The translations under genes were made by a program, and so were the position numbers. A DNA stretch of 64,000 nucleotides, taken from the NCBI RefSeq assembly GCF_018403325.1, contig NZ_BOSL01000011.1:1-64000 (forward strand), written 5' to 3'. The notes beneath the pieces were generated by a model. That model was not told where the DNA came from, did not search any database, and saw only the letters and a program-made list of their open reading frames with translations. The DNA is from Paenibacillus vini (lineage in GTDB: Bacteria > Bacillota > Bacilli > Paenibacillales > Paenibacillaceae). This document shows, piece after piece, positions 17,392 to 25,803 of the stretch; the first letter of the stretch is position 1, and every line of letters begins with the position of its first letter.

Positions 17392-20300
17392 CTGAAAAAG
17401 CGAAACAGAACCACGAAACCGAGCAGACCCAAAAAGACGCTCTATTACGTGGATAATCCGGAAATAAACGAGTTGACCTTGCTGGAAAAAGGAAAGTCCG
17501 GGTTTACATCTGACCTGGAAAAGGAGTTAAAGCTCCATCACTCCCTTCCCGTTTTGGAAGTAATCGAGGATGAGTTCCTTGTAGGGGAATTCACGGACAA
17601 AACTTTGAAGGAAATTGTGAATGAAGCTGAAGACGAAGTTGAAATTGAAATTGATGTTACAAACGATGTTACAAGCGATCTTACAAACGATCTTACAAAC
17701 GATGTTGAAATCGATGCTTTTGATGAACAATTGAGTAAAACCCCCGGGGAGCTTAATCCGTCGCAGCAGAAGCATTTGCAGGAACTGGAATCCATTCTTG
17801 AAGAGAAACAGTCTCCTGAATCCAACGGCGGCATAATTTATACGGCCGATCTGACGGACGCTGCCGTTACCGGGGATAAGATCGCACCTTATACGATCGA
17901 TTCCGGCAAAATAAAGTTGGGGGCCATCGGATCGGCCTGGATCGCCGACCATGCGGTGCTCGGCAGCAAAATCGCAGACGGAGCTATCGTAGCCTCCAAA
18001 ATAGCTCCCTTGTCCGTTCGGGGCGACCATCTGGTCGACGGAGCCGTGGAGGGTAGGAATGTCCGGGACCGCTCGATCGGCGGGAACAAACTGGAGGATG
18101 GCAGCATCACCAGCCATAAGCTGGCGGACGGAATTATTGACGGAAGCAAGCTCGCGGACGGAGCGATCCAGAGTCGTCATTTAAGCGAGTGGATCGTTAC
18201 TACGGATCTGCTCCAGGATCAAGCCGTAACTTCAGACAAAATCCGGAGCTCGGCGATCCGGTCGATTCACCTGGAAAACGGAGCGGTGGACACGTCGAAA
18301 TTAGGGGAGTTCTCCGTTACGTCAACTAAAGTCCGGGACGGAGCGATTACAGCGGCCAAACTGCAGGAAGGAGCAGTGGAGAGCAGGCATCTGGCTGAGA
18401 ATGCCATCACCGTCCGCCACCTGGCTCCGGGGATGATCAGCAATGAACACCTGGCTATGTTAAGTGTTAGTGGCGAACAACTCCGCGATGGAATTATAAA
18501 TTCCCATCATCTGGAGGACCAGATCATTCAGGCCCGTCACCTCGCCCCCGGCTCGGTGGAATCATTCCATATGAAGCCCGGGAGCATCGGTGAGGAACAG
18601 ATTGGCAGCGGTGAAATTCATGGAAAGCATCTGGCGAATAAAAGCATCCTGTCCACAAAGCTGTCCGATCAATCCGTGGGCACCTCTAAGGTAGTGGATC
18701 AAGCTATTACTTCGTCCAAAATCGCCGATCAGAGTATTTTGCCGAACAAAATCGCCGATGAAGGGGTGCAGACCCGCCATCTTGCCAAATCTGCCGTTCA
18801 AGGGCCCCAGCTGGCACTAGAATCCGTAACCTCCTATCATTTGGTCCCAGGCTCGGTGGGGGGAGAACAAATTGCCGCAGAAGCGATTCAAGATCGGCAT
18901 TTGGCAAGGGGATCCGTATCCAGGGAGAAAATTGCAGGGTCGTCAATTCTGGAGAGCCACATAGCGCCAGGAGCGGTCAGCGAAAGGCAGCTGCAAAACA
19001 GCAGTGTAACGAATACCAAAATCGCCGACGGCTCGATCACGGAAAGTAAGCTTGCTCCCGGCTCGGTGACCGGAACTGTCGTAGGTTCGGAGCAAATTTC
19101 CTCCAGGCATATCCTGCCGGGATCCGTCTCCCGTGTGCATTTGGCTGAGAACAGCATAGACAGCAGCCTCCTTCAGACAGGTTTGATCCGGGAGGAGCAT
19201 CTCAGTAACGGCTCTATCTTTTCGTGGCATTTGCAAGACCATGCCGTTACTTCTCTGAAGCTGTCGCCGGAGAGCGTCACTACCGACAAATTAAATGATC
19301 TGGCGGTAACCGCGCCCAAGCTGGCCGAAGGGAGCATCAGCGGGCCCAAAATTGCGGAGGGTTCCCTGGAATCCCGGCATTTTTCGGTCGGCGCGGTCCA
19401 GTCCGAAAGTGTAGCCGACAACGCTGTGGAGAACCGGCATCTTGCTCCAGACTCGGTCGGAGCGGAACAAGTGAGGTTCGGCGCGATCCAGGAGCCGCAC
19501 CTTGCTACCGAAGCTGTCTCGGAACGCTCGCTTCAGAATGAGGCGGTGTCCTCTGATAAATTGGCGGCAGGCTCGGTTCAATCCCGTCATTTGGGTGGGA
19601 ACAGCGTGGAAGGGGTGCATCTTTCGACCGGGGCGGTGGATTCCCGTCATATATTGGCGGAAACGATAAATAGAGAGCACCTGTCTGACGCCTTGAAAAA
19701 GGAAGGATTATTGCCGTTAGATGGAATTGGCGGCGCAGATCTTCAACCGGCTTCGATCCAGCGTGCCCATTTACAGAAGGGAATCGTAGATGCCGATGTT
19801 CTGAAGGAAAAATCAATTGGCTCCGCTCATATTCAGCCGCAAGCCGTACAGAGCCAACATGTAGCCGATTCCGCGATTCGGGGTCAGCATCTGGCAGAAG
19901 CGACGTTGGATGCCCGCCATATAGCAGCGGGCAGTGTGAGTGGAAGCCTTATCGGCGATCAGGTCATTGAAAGCCGCCATATTGGGCTGAATGCTGTAAC
20001 GCTTGAACATTTGTCACCGGAGCTCCAGAAGGACGGGTTGCTGCCGGAAGCAGGAATCGGGGGAGCGGATCTCCAACCCGGCTCAATTCGCCGCCAGCAT
20101 TTTCAAAAGGGTGTAGTGGACGGCGAAGTGCTGCAAAGCGAATCGGTAGGCGCATTGCATCTTAAACTGCAGTCGGTGCAATGTTATCATCTTACGGATG
20201 AAGCGGTTCAAAGCCAGCATTTGGCGGCAGGCAATGTTCAGTCCCGGCATCTGGCCAGCGGCAGCGTTCAAGGAAGCCATATCGCAGAAGATGCGGTACA

Positions 20301-23091
20301 ATCCGGCCATATCGGACAGAACGCGGTAACGTCCCGGCATCTGTCCGCCGACTTACGCCGGAACGGACTGCTGCCGGAAGAGGGAATCGGCGGAGCGGAT
20401 CTGCAAGCGGAAGCTATCGGCCGCCAGCATTTACAAGCGAAAGCCGTAGATGCCGAGGTACTTGGCGATCAATCCGTGGGCGCCGAACATTTGCAGGCAA
20501 ATGCGGTATCCAGCCGGCATTTGGCGCCAGGTGCAGTGCTCAGACAGCATATCGGTAAGGGGGAAATTCAGCCGCAACATCTGTCCGCAGGGTCCGTGGA
20601 AGGCTCGCATCTCACGGAAGCCGCAGTGCAGTCTCTTCATATCGCTCCGGGTGTCGTAACGACCCAGCACCTATCTTTCGAATTACAGCAAGAAGGACTG
20701 CTGCCGAAAGAGGGGATCAGCGGAGCTGATTTGCAAACGGAAGCTATTGGCCGTCAGCATTTACAAGCGGGAGCCGTAGATGCCGAAAAACTGAGTAATC
20801 AATCAGTTAGCGCCGAACATTTGCAGGCGAATGCGGTATCCAGCCGGCATTTAACGCCAGGCACCGTACTCGCACATCATATTGGCAAAGGAGCCATCCA
20901 GCCGCAACATCTGTCCGCAGAGGCCGTGGAAGGGTCGCATCTTGCGGAAGCCGCGGTGCAGTCTCTTCATATCGCGCCGAGCGCTGTAACGACCCAGCAT
21001 CTGTCTTTCAAATTGCAGCGCGAAGGATTGTTGCCGGAAGAGGGGATCAGCGGAGCAGATATGCAAGCGCAAGCCATCGGCCGCCAGCATTTACAAGCGG
21101 GAGCCGTGGATGCTGTGGTACTGAGCGACGACTCCGTAAGCGCCGGACATTTGCAGGCAAATGCGGTATCCAGCCGGCATTTGGCGGCAGGAGCGGTGCT
21201 CGAACAACACATCGGCAAGGGAGCAATTCGGCCGGAACATCTGTCCGCAGAGGCCGTGGAAGCATCACATCTCACGGAAGCCGCAGTGCAGTCTCTTCAT
21301 ATCGCGCCGAGTTCTGTAACGACCCAGCATTTATCTTTCAAGTTGCAGCGCGAAGGATTGCTGCCGGAAGATGGGATCTGCGGAGCGGATTTGCAAGCGG
21401 AAGCCATCGGCCGTCAGCATTTACAAGCGGGTGCCGTAGATGCCGAGGTACTGAGCGAAGGCTCGGTGGGAGCCGAACATTTACAGGGAAATGTGGTATC
21501 CAGCCAGCATTTAGCGCTAGGAGCGGTGCTCGGGCAGCATATCGATAAAGGAGCAATTCAGCCGGAACATTTGTCCGCAGGGTCTGTGGAAGGCTCGCAT
21601 CTTGCGGAAGCCGCGGTGCAGTCTCTTCATATCGCGCCGAGTACAGTAGCGACCGAGCATCTGTCTTTTGAATTGCAGCGTACAGGGTTGCTGCCGGAAG
21701 AAGGGATCAGCGGAGCGGATCTGCAAGCGCAAGCCATCGGCCGTCAGCATTTACAAGCGGGTGCCGTAGATGCCGAGGTACTGAGCGAAGGCTCGGTGGG
21801 GGCCGAACATTTGCAGGGAAATGCGGTATCAAGCCAGCATTTAGCGCTAGGCGCGGTGCTCGGGCAGCATATCGATAAAGGAGCAATTCAGCCGGAACAT
21901 CTGTCCGCAGAGACCGTGCAAGGGTCGCATCTCGCGGAAGCCGCGGTGCAGTCTCTTCATATTGCTCCGGGTGTCGTAACGACCGAGCATCTATCTGCCG
22001 ACTTGCAGCGGGAAGGACTGCTACCGGAAGAAGGGATCGGCGGAGCGAATCTGCAGCCAGGCTCCATCGGCCGGAAACATTTGCAGGCATCTTCCGTGGA
22101 TGCCAAAGTTTTGGGCAATCAGTCCGTAGGACCGGATCATCTGCAATTGAACGCCGTATATGGTCAGCATTTAACGAAAGGTGCGGTGCTGGAGCATCAT
22201 ATAAGCAACGGAGCGGTTCAGCCTCAGCATTTGGCAAACAGCGTGATCGAGGCAAGGCATCTCGCGGAAGGCGCCGTGGGATCCGGTCAAATCGGATTGG
22301 ATTCGGTGACTTCGGAGCATTTATCGGCGGATCTGCGGCAAGGCGGATTGCTGCCGGAGGGTGGGATCAGCGGATCCGACCTACAGCCGGAATCGATCGG
22401 CACGGGGCATCTGCAGCCGGGAGCCGTGAATTCCGAGGTGTTGAGCCATCGGTCCGTAGGACCGGATCATATACAAATGAATGCCATATCCGGCCAGCAC
22501 ATGGCGAGCGGAGCGGTGCTTGCCTCGCATTTGGGCAGCGGCGTGATTGGGTCGCAGCATTTAAGCGAGGGAGTCGTCGAGGGAGAACATCTTGCCGAGG
22601 CCGCCGTACAATCGCTCCATATTGAACCGGGCGCGGTGACAGCGTGGCACTTGTCATCCGACTTACAGCGTGACGGATTGCTGCCGGAAGAAGGGATTAG
22701 CGGGGATAGCCTGCAGCCGGGCTCCATCGGTGCCGAGCACTTGCAGCCGGGAGCCGTGAATGCTGTAGCGCTGGGTCATCAATCCGTTAAACCGGAACAT
22801 CTGGCTATTACACCCGTACAAACTTTGGCCGATCAGCCGGCGATGCAGCAGTTCGGAATGTGCGCGTTCATGGTGATCAAGAATGAAATGTCCGTGGAAG
22901 TTACGGTGATGTTCGAACAGCCATTTTCAAACTCGCAATATGTGCTTGTCGCCATGACCAATCAACCGGCGTATTACGTTACTTTGAAGGAACAGACACC
23001 GGAAATGGCGGTGCTCGAAGTAACGAAGATTAAGGAAAGTCATATCAATTATGGCTTTATTACTTGGATAGCGATTGGAAATCTGGAGTAA
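17392..23091 (+). CDS. Giant decapeptide-repeat protein, WIAG-tail type
   Basis: About 1,900 residues. A basic and then acidic leader (with VTNDVTSDLTNDLTNDV) is followed by 165 decapeptides of the form (H/K)-(L/I)-x-x-G-A/S-V/I-x-x-x, and a 97-residue tail ending GFITWIAIGNLE. The tail and repeats resemble the WIAG-tail proteins annotated in Paenibacillus and Brevibacillus; that match is from memory. A regular decapeptide with alternating small and hydrophobic residues suggests a long beta-solenoid or fibre. There is no signal peptide. The frame is open to 17302. The only good ribosome site (AAAGGAGAGG, 17376-17385) precedes a CTG at 17392, chosen here. GTG 17371 and TTG 17302 lack ribosome sites. 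Function unknown; surface or spore filament is an inference. Confidence 0.75.
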   Translation: MKKRNRTTKPSRPKKTLYYVDNPEINELTLLEKGKSGFTSDLEKELKLHHSLPVLEVIEDEFLVGEFTDKTLKEIVNEAEDEVEIEIDVTNDVTSDLTNDLTNDVEIDAFDEQLSKTPGELNPSQQKHLQELESILEEKQSPESNGGIIYTADLTDAAVTGDKIAPYTIDSGKIKLGAIGSAWIADHAVLGSKIADGAIVASKIAPLSVRGDHLVDGAVEGRNVRDRSIGGNKLEDGSITSHKLADGIIDGSKLADGAIQSRHLSEWIVTTDLLQDQAVTSDKIRSSAIRSIHLENGAVDTSKLGEFSVTSTKVRDGAITAAKLQEGAVESRHLAENAITVRHLAPGMISNEHLAMLSVSGEQLRDGIINSHHLEDQIIQARHLAPGSVESFHMKPGSIGEEQIGSGEIHGKHLANKSILSTKLSDQSVGTSKVVDQAITSSKIADQSILPNKIADEGVQTRHLAKSAVQGPQLALESVTSYHLVPGSVGGEQIAAEAIQDRHLARGSVSREKIAGSSILESHIAPGAVSERQLQNSSVTNTKIADGSITESKLAPGSVTGTVVGSEQISSRHILPGSVSRVHLAENSIDSSLLQTGLIREEHLSNGSIFSWHLQDHAVTSLKLSPESVTTDKLNDLAVTAPKLAEGSISGPKIAEGSLESRHFSVGAVQSESVADNAVENRHLAPDSVGAEQVRFGAIQEPHLATEAVSERSLQNEAVSSDKLAAGSVQSRHLGGNSVEGVHLSTGAVDSRHILAETINREHLSDALKKEGLLPLDGIGGADLQPASIQRAHLQKGIVDADVLKEKSIGSAHIQPQAVQSQHVADSAIRGQHLAEATLDARHIAAGSVSGSLIGDQVIESRHIGLNAVTLEHLSPELQKDGLLPEAGIGGADLQPGSIRRQHFQKGVVDGEVLQSESVGALHLKLQSVQCYHLTDEAVQSQHLAAGNVQSRHLASGSVQGSHIAEDAVQSGHIGQNAVTSRHLSADLRRNGLLPEEGIGGADLQAEAIGRQHLQAKAVDAEVLGDQSVGAEHLQANAVSSRHLAPGAVLRQHIGKGEIQPQHLSAGSVEGSHLTEAAVQSLHIAPGVVTTQHLSFELQQEGLLPKEGISGADLQTEAIGRQHLQAGAVDAEKLSNQSVSAEHLQANAVSSRHLTPGTVLAHHIGKGAIQPQHLSAEAVEGSHLAEAAVQSLHIAPSAVTTQHLSFKLQREGLLPEEGISGADMQAQAIGRQHLQAGAVDAVVLSDDSVSAGHLQANAVSSRHLAAGAVLEQHIGKGAIRPEHLSAEAVEASHLTEAAVQSLHIAPSSVTTQHLSFKLQREGLLPEDGICGADLQAEAIGRQHLQAGAVDAEVLSEGSVGAEHLQGNVVSSQHLALGAVLGQHIDKGAIQPEHLSAGSVEGSHLAEAAVQSLHIAPSTVATEHLSFELQRTGLLPEEGISGADLQAQAIGRQHLQAGAVDAEVLSEGSVGAEHLQGNAVSSQHLALGAVLGQHIDKGAIQPEHLSAETVQGSHLAEAAVQSLHIAPGVVTTEHLSADLQREGLLPEEGIGGANLQPGSIGRKHLQASSVDAKVLGNQSVGPDHLQLNAVYGQHLTKGAVLEHHISNGAVQPQHLANSVIEARHLAEGAVGSGQIGLDSVTSEHLSADLRQGGLLPEGGISGSDLQPESIGTGHLQPGAVNSEVLSHRSVGPDHIQMNAISGQHMASGAVLASHLGSGVIGSQHLSEGVVEGEHLAEAAVQSLHIEPGAVTAWHLSSDLQRDGLLPEEGISGDSLQPGSIGAEHLQPGAVNAVALGHQSVKPEHLAITPVQTLADQPAMQQFGMCAFMVIKNEMSVEVTVMFEQPFSNSQYVLVAMTNQPAYYVTLKEQTPEMAVLEVTKIKESHINYGFITWIAIGNLE
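17848..22797. repeat. 165 in-frame 30-bp repeats (decapeptides)
   Basis: Each 30-bp unit begins with the codon pair for His/Lys-Leu/Ile. The span is 4,950 bp, exactly 165 units, and every checkpoint I tested keeps the register, so no indel survives. It is protein-coding repetition and not a CRISPR array. Confidence 0.85.
19678..22797. repeat. 330-bp super-repeats inside the decapeptide gene
   Basis: Nine complete 330-bp units start at 19678 and every 330 bp thereafter to 22318. A partial tenth runs from 22648. Each carries the LLPEEGI(S/G)GADLQ signature followed by nine decapeptides. Units between about 20338 and 22000 are nearly identical at the DNA level. Confidence 0.85.
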
Positions 23092-23125
23092 ACGGATTAA
23101 AAGATCTGAGAATGATCGGGCGGGC

Positions 23126-23162
23126 AAGGCAGCTTCCTTAGAGATAAGGGGCTGCCTTTTGC
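23126..23162 (+). terminator. Terminator of the decapeptide-repeat gene
   Basis: AAGGCAGC pairs with GCTGCCTT around an inner CCTTA-GAGA-TAAGG stem, and TTTT follows. Confidence 0.9.
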
Positions 23163-23448
23163 CTGTGTGAAAGCTTTTAAATTACATGTTTTAACAAGAA
23201 AAGTGATTTATGTTGCGCACCTTGTGATTTTAGGTACAGCTATGGACGAGGGATATTCAGTATCATAAATCGAAACCGCTTGGAGGAGCATATTACGATG
23301 CTTATGAATGTGAAATAATTCACTCGATTTTAAGTAAGGTGCTCGACAGACGGAGGAAGGCTTGAAAAGGAAGGGGCGAGCCAGTTCGGATTAATTGGCA
23401 ACACAGAACGGTACATAATTTGAATTATTTAAAAGGAGAGGATTGCGT
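23163..23448 (+). other. Leader region of the FMN-binding protein gene, with two tiny frames
   Basis: No riboswitch was recognised. Two tiny frames have good ribosome sites. ATG 23298 (MLMNVK, stop by 23318) follows TTGGAGGA. A TTG near 23362 (MKRKGRASSD, stop) follows GGAGGAAGG. Either could be a leader peptide or chance. Confidence 0.3.
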
Positions 23449-25656
23449 TTGAAGAAGATAGTTGCTTTAACAGTTTGCGCAACGATGGTGTTGTCTTCGC
23501 TGGTCATGACCGTTGACTTGTCTCCGATCAAGATCTCGAACATCGACGTTGTATCCGCCGCCTCGGAAGCCGAGACGACGCCGGCCAAGGAATCAACCCC
23601 TGCCAAGACGACAAAACCGGAAACCAAACCGACAACGAAGAAGGAAACCAAAACTACAACTAAGCCGACCACAACGAAGACGACCACAACCAAGCCGGCT
23701 GCCAGCAAAACGACTACTCCGGCGGTAAAGGATGCAGCCAAGACAGAGGCTAAAACCCCCGCGGCTGTAGAAACAGTTAAAAATCCATATCAAGACGGCG
23801 TTTATGTAACCTATGGGGATGCCTATTCGAAAGGAACGGAAGGTGCGAAGGTTACGATCAAGGACGGAAAGGTCGCCGATGTAGAGCTTCTGAGAACAAG
23901 TCCGAAGCTGATCGACCGGGATGTTCGGATCAATTACAGCGGGCTTTGGCAGGCTTATGAGCCGATGGAGACCAGCTTCCGAGGCAAGACACGGGAACAA
24001 GCGGCTGAGGTTGACGTCGTTTCCGGCGCAACGCGTTCCAGCAACGGTTGGAAGCTGGCGGTCGATCGCGCGTTTGCAAGAGCACAGGCAGAGAAGCCTG
24101 CGGGCGAGGTTTATTTTGCAGGAGAGCATATGGGTGTTGACCCTGCAGGTAAATATATGGTATTTGCCAAATACGATAAAACAAAACTGCTTGGCGTGAA
24201 AGTATTTCCTTTAAATGAGAAAGGGGAAGCGGTGGAAGAAGCCGCGATGACTCCCGAACAGGCAAAAACAGTGTACCTTATCGCAAGCGAACTGCTTTAC
24301 CGGGGAACTAACGCCGTAGCCGCCAAAGGTCTGGAAGCAGACTTTAAAGCAGCGATCCAAGCTTTCTGGGACGCAGACCAAAACGCGAAGATTAACAACG
24401 TTTCAAAATATGTAGACGGATTTTATTCCGCTTACGGAGCCGCCCGGGACAAAGGGGTGGAGAGAGCGGACGTGTACATCCGCAACGGCAAGCTGGTTGA
24501 CGTGAAGCTGTACAGATTGGGCTCCAATCTGATCGACCGCGGAGAAACCGCTTATGCCGAAGTGGTTAAGGCGAATGCGCCTATGGTTGCTAAGCTGCTT
24601 GCCAACGGTTCTTACATTGAGAATTACAGCGATACCGACGCCATTTCCGGTGCGACGGAAAGCAGCCACAGCTGGAACGAAGCCGTGGAAAGAGCCTTTG
24701 AAAAGGCACTTAAAACCCCTGACGGCCACAAGTATTTTGAAGGCACGTTTGCCGGCGTGGATAACCGGTCCCAAGCATTGGTGCTGGCCGATTTCCAAGG
24801 CGACAAAGTAACCAAAGTAACGATTCACCTGTTCGATAAAGATGGCAAGCTGATCAAAGAAGAGAACTTGACGGAAGAGCAAAAGACGACGATCGCCACT
24901 TTAAGCGAAGGCCTGATCAAGAAGGGAAATAATCTTGCTTTGATCCCAGGCCAAGAGGTAGTGTCCGCCGCAGCCAAAGCGGCATTTGCGGATGCGTTGC
25001 AAAATGCTTCCAAGGTTCAGGGCAATTATAAAGATGGCAAGTTCACCGCATATGGCGATGCGTATGATAAGGGAACTAACCGTGCGGACGTTACGCTCCG
25101 GAACGGAAACATTGTCGGTATCGACTTGTTCCGTGTGGGCGTCGATCTCCAGGATCGGGGCGCATCGGCGTACGCGGATGTAGTAAGAGCGATTCCGATC
25201 CTCGAGAGCAACTATCTCCTCGCCGTTACCCGGGAAAACGCAGCCGAAGTGGATGCCGTATCCGGCGCAACCAGCAGCAGCAAGGCATTCAGTGCAGCGG
25301 TGGATCGGGCGTACAAAAAGGCTGAGATTGCCGAATCCTATAAAACGGCTTACGCCAACGGAATCTTTGCCGGTACAAATGCCGACAAATCGGTGTATGT
25401 CATGGTTACGGTAGAGAAGAACGTACCGTTTAAAATGGAAGTATTCTATCTGGATGCGAACGGCAAAATCAAAGCTGCCGACAAATTGTCGGCGGATGAG
25501 TTGTTCGTGAAGCAGGAATTTGAAACGCCGACGACCGGGGTTATGCATAAATACGCATACCGTCCGGCCGCATTCGGAGATACCGATGCGGTTAAAGCGT
25601 TGTCGGGCAAAGTGGTCGATGCCGTCAAAGTGGCATTGGAAGCTGCAGGCAGATAA
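23449..25656 (+). CDS. Exported protein with three FMN-binding domains
   Basis: A 735-residue secreted protein. It has a signal peptide (about residues 1-36), a Thr/Lys/Pro-rich linker (about 40-110), then three FMN_bind modules about 205 residues apart. Each module has the covalent flavinylation motif SGAT-x-S: Thr195 (SGATRSS), Thr403 (SGATESS) and Thr608 (SGATSSS). In known proteins ApbE attaches FMN to this Thr, and the carriers move electrons outside the membrane, as in the Listeria lipoprotein PplA. Each module also holds a DGxYxxYGDAxxKG-type strand and an LIDRG motif. There is no lipobox or sortase motif, so the basic linker may bind the wall. The TTG start at 23449 is set by AAAGGAGAGG (23432-23441). 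No ApbE lies in this window. Confidence 0.85.
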   Translation: MKKIVALTVCATMVLSSLVMTVDLSPIKISNIDVVSAASEAETTPAKESTPAKTTKPETKPTTKKETKTTTKPTTTKTTTTKPAASKTTTPAVKDAAKTEAKTPAAVETVKNPYQDGVYVTYGDAYSKGTEGAKVTIKDGKVADVELLRTSPKLIDRDVRINYSGLWQAYEPMETSFRGKTREQAAEVDVVSGATRSSNGWKLAVDRAFARAQAEKPAGEVYFAGEHMGVDPAGKYMVFAKYDKTKLLGVKVFPLNEKGEAVEEAAMTPEQAKTVYLIASELLYRGTNAVAAKGLEADFKAAIQAFWDADQNAKINNVSKYVDGFYSAYGAARDKGVERADVYIRNGKLVDVKLYRLGSNLIDRGETAYAEVVKANAPMVAKLLANGSYIENYSDTDAISGATESSHSWNEAVERAFEKALKTPDGHKYFEGTFAGVDNRSQALVLADFQGDKVTKVTIHLFDKDGKLIKEENLTEEQKTTIATLSEGLIKKGNNLALIPGQEVVSAAAKAAFADALQNASKVQGNYKDGKFTAYGDAYDKGTNRADVTLRNGNIVGIDLFRVGVDLQDRGASAYADVVRAIPILESNYLLAVTRENAAEVDAVSGATSSSKAFSAAVDRAYKKAEIAESYKTAYANGIFAGTNADKSVYVMVTVEKNVPFKMEVFYLDANGKIKAADKLSADELFVKQEFETPTTGVMHKYAYRPAAFGDTDAVKALSGKVVDAVKVALEAAGR

Positions 25657-25670
25657 ATCTGTTGTAAAGC

Positions 25671-25702
25671 AAAACCCCCGGGTGATTAGACCCGGGGGTT
25701 TT
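25671..25702 (+). terminator. Terminator of the FMN-binding protein gene
   Basis: AAAACCCCCGGGT pairs with ACCCGGGGGTTTT across a six-base loop. Confidence 0.92.
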
Positions 25703-25803
25703 AGCATGAACCGTGCAGTATAGATGTTCTAATTATATACAGTATTTCCCTTCCTATGTATAATAACTCTGACAGCGCTAATGATCGGAGGAAGCGGAGC
25801 AAA

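Noticed and set aside
17527-22657. Many minus-strand frames within the repeat gene
   Set aside because: They arise from the 30-bp repetition, which keeps all frames open. None has a ribosome site or distinct composition.
17848-22797. 30-bp periodicity read as a CRISPR array
   Set aside because: There are no unique spacers, the repeat is contiguous and in frame throughout, and it encodes decapeptides.
23163-23448. FMN riboswitch upstream of the FMN-binding protein
   Set aside because: I looked for the conserved RFN-element core and do not find it.
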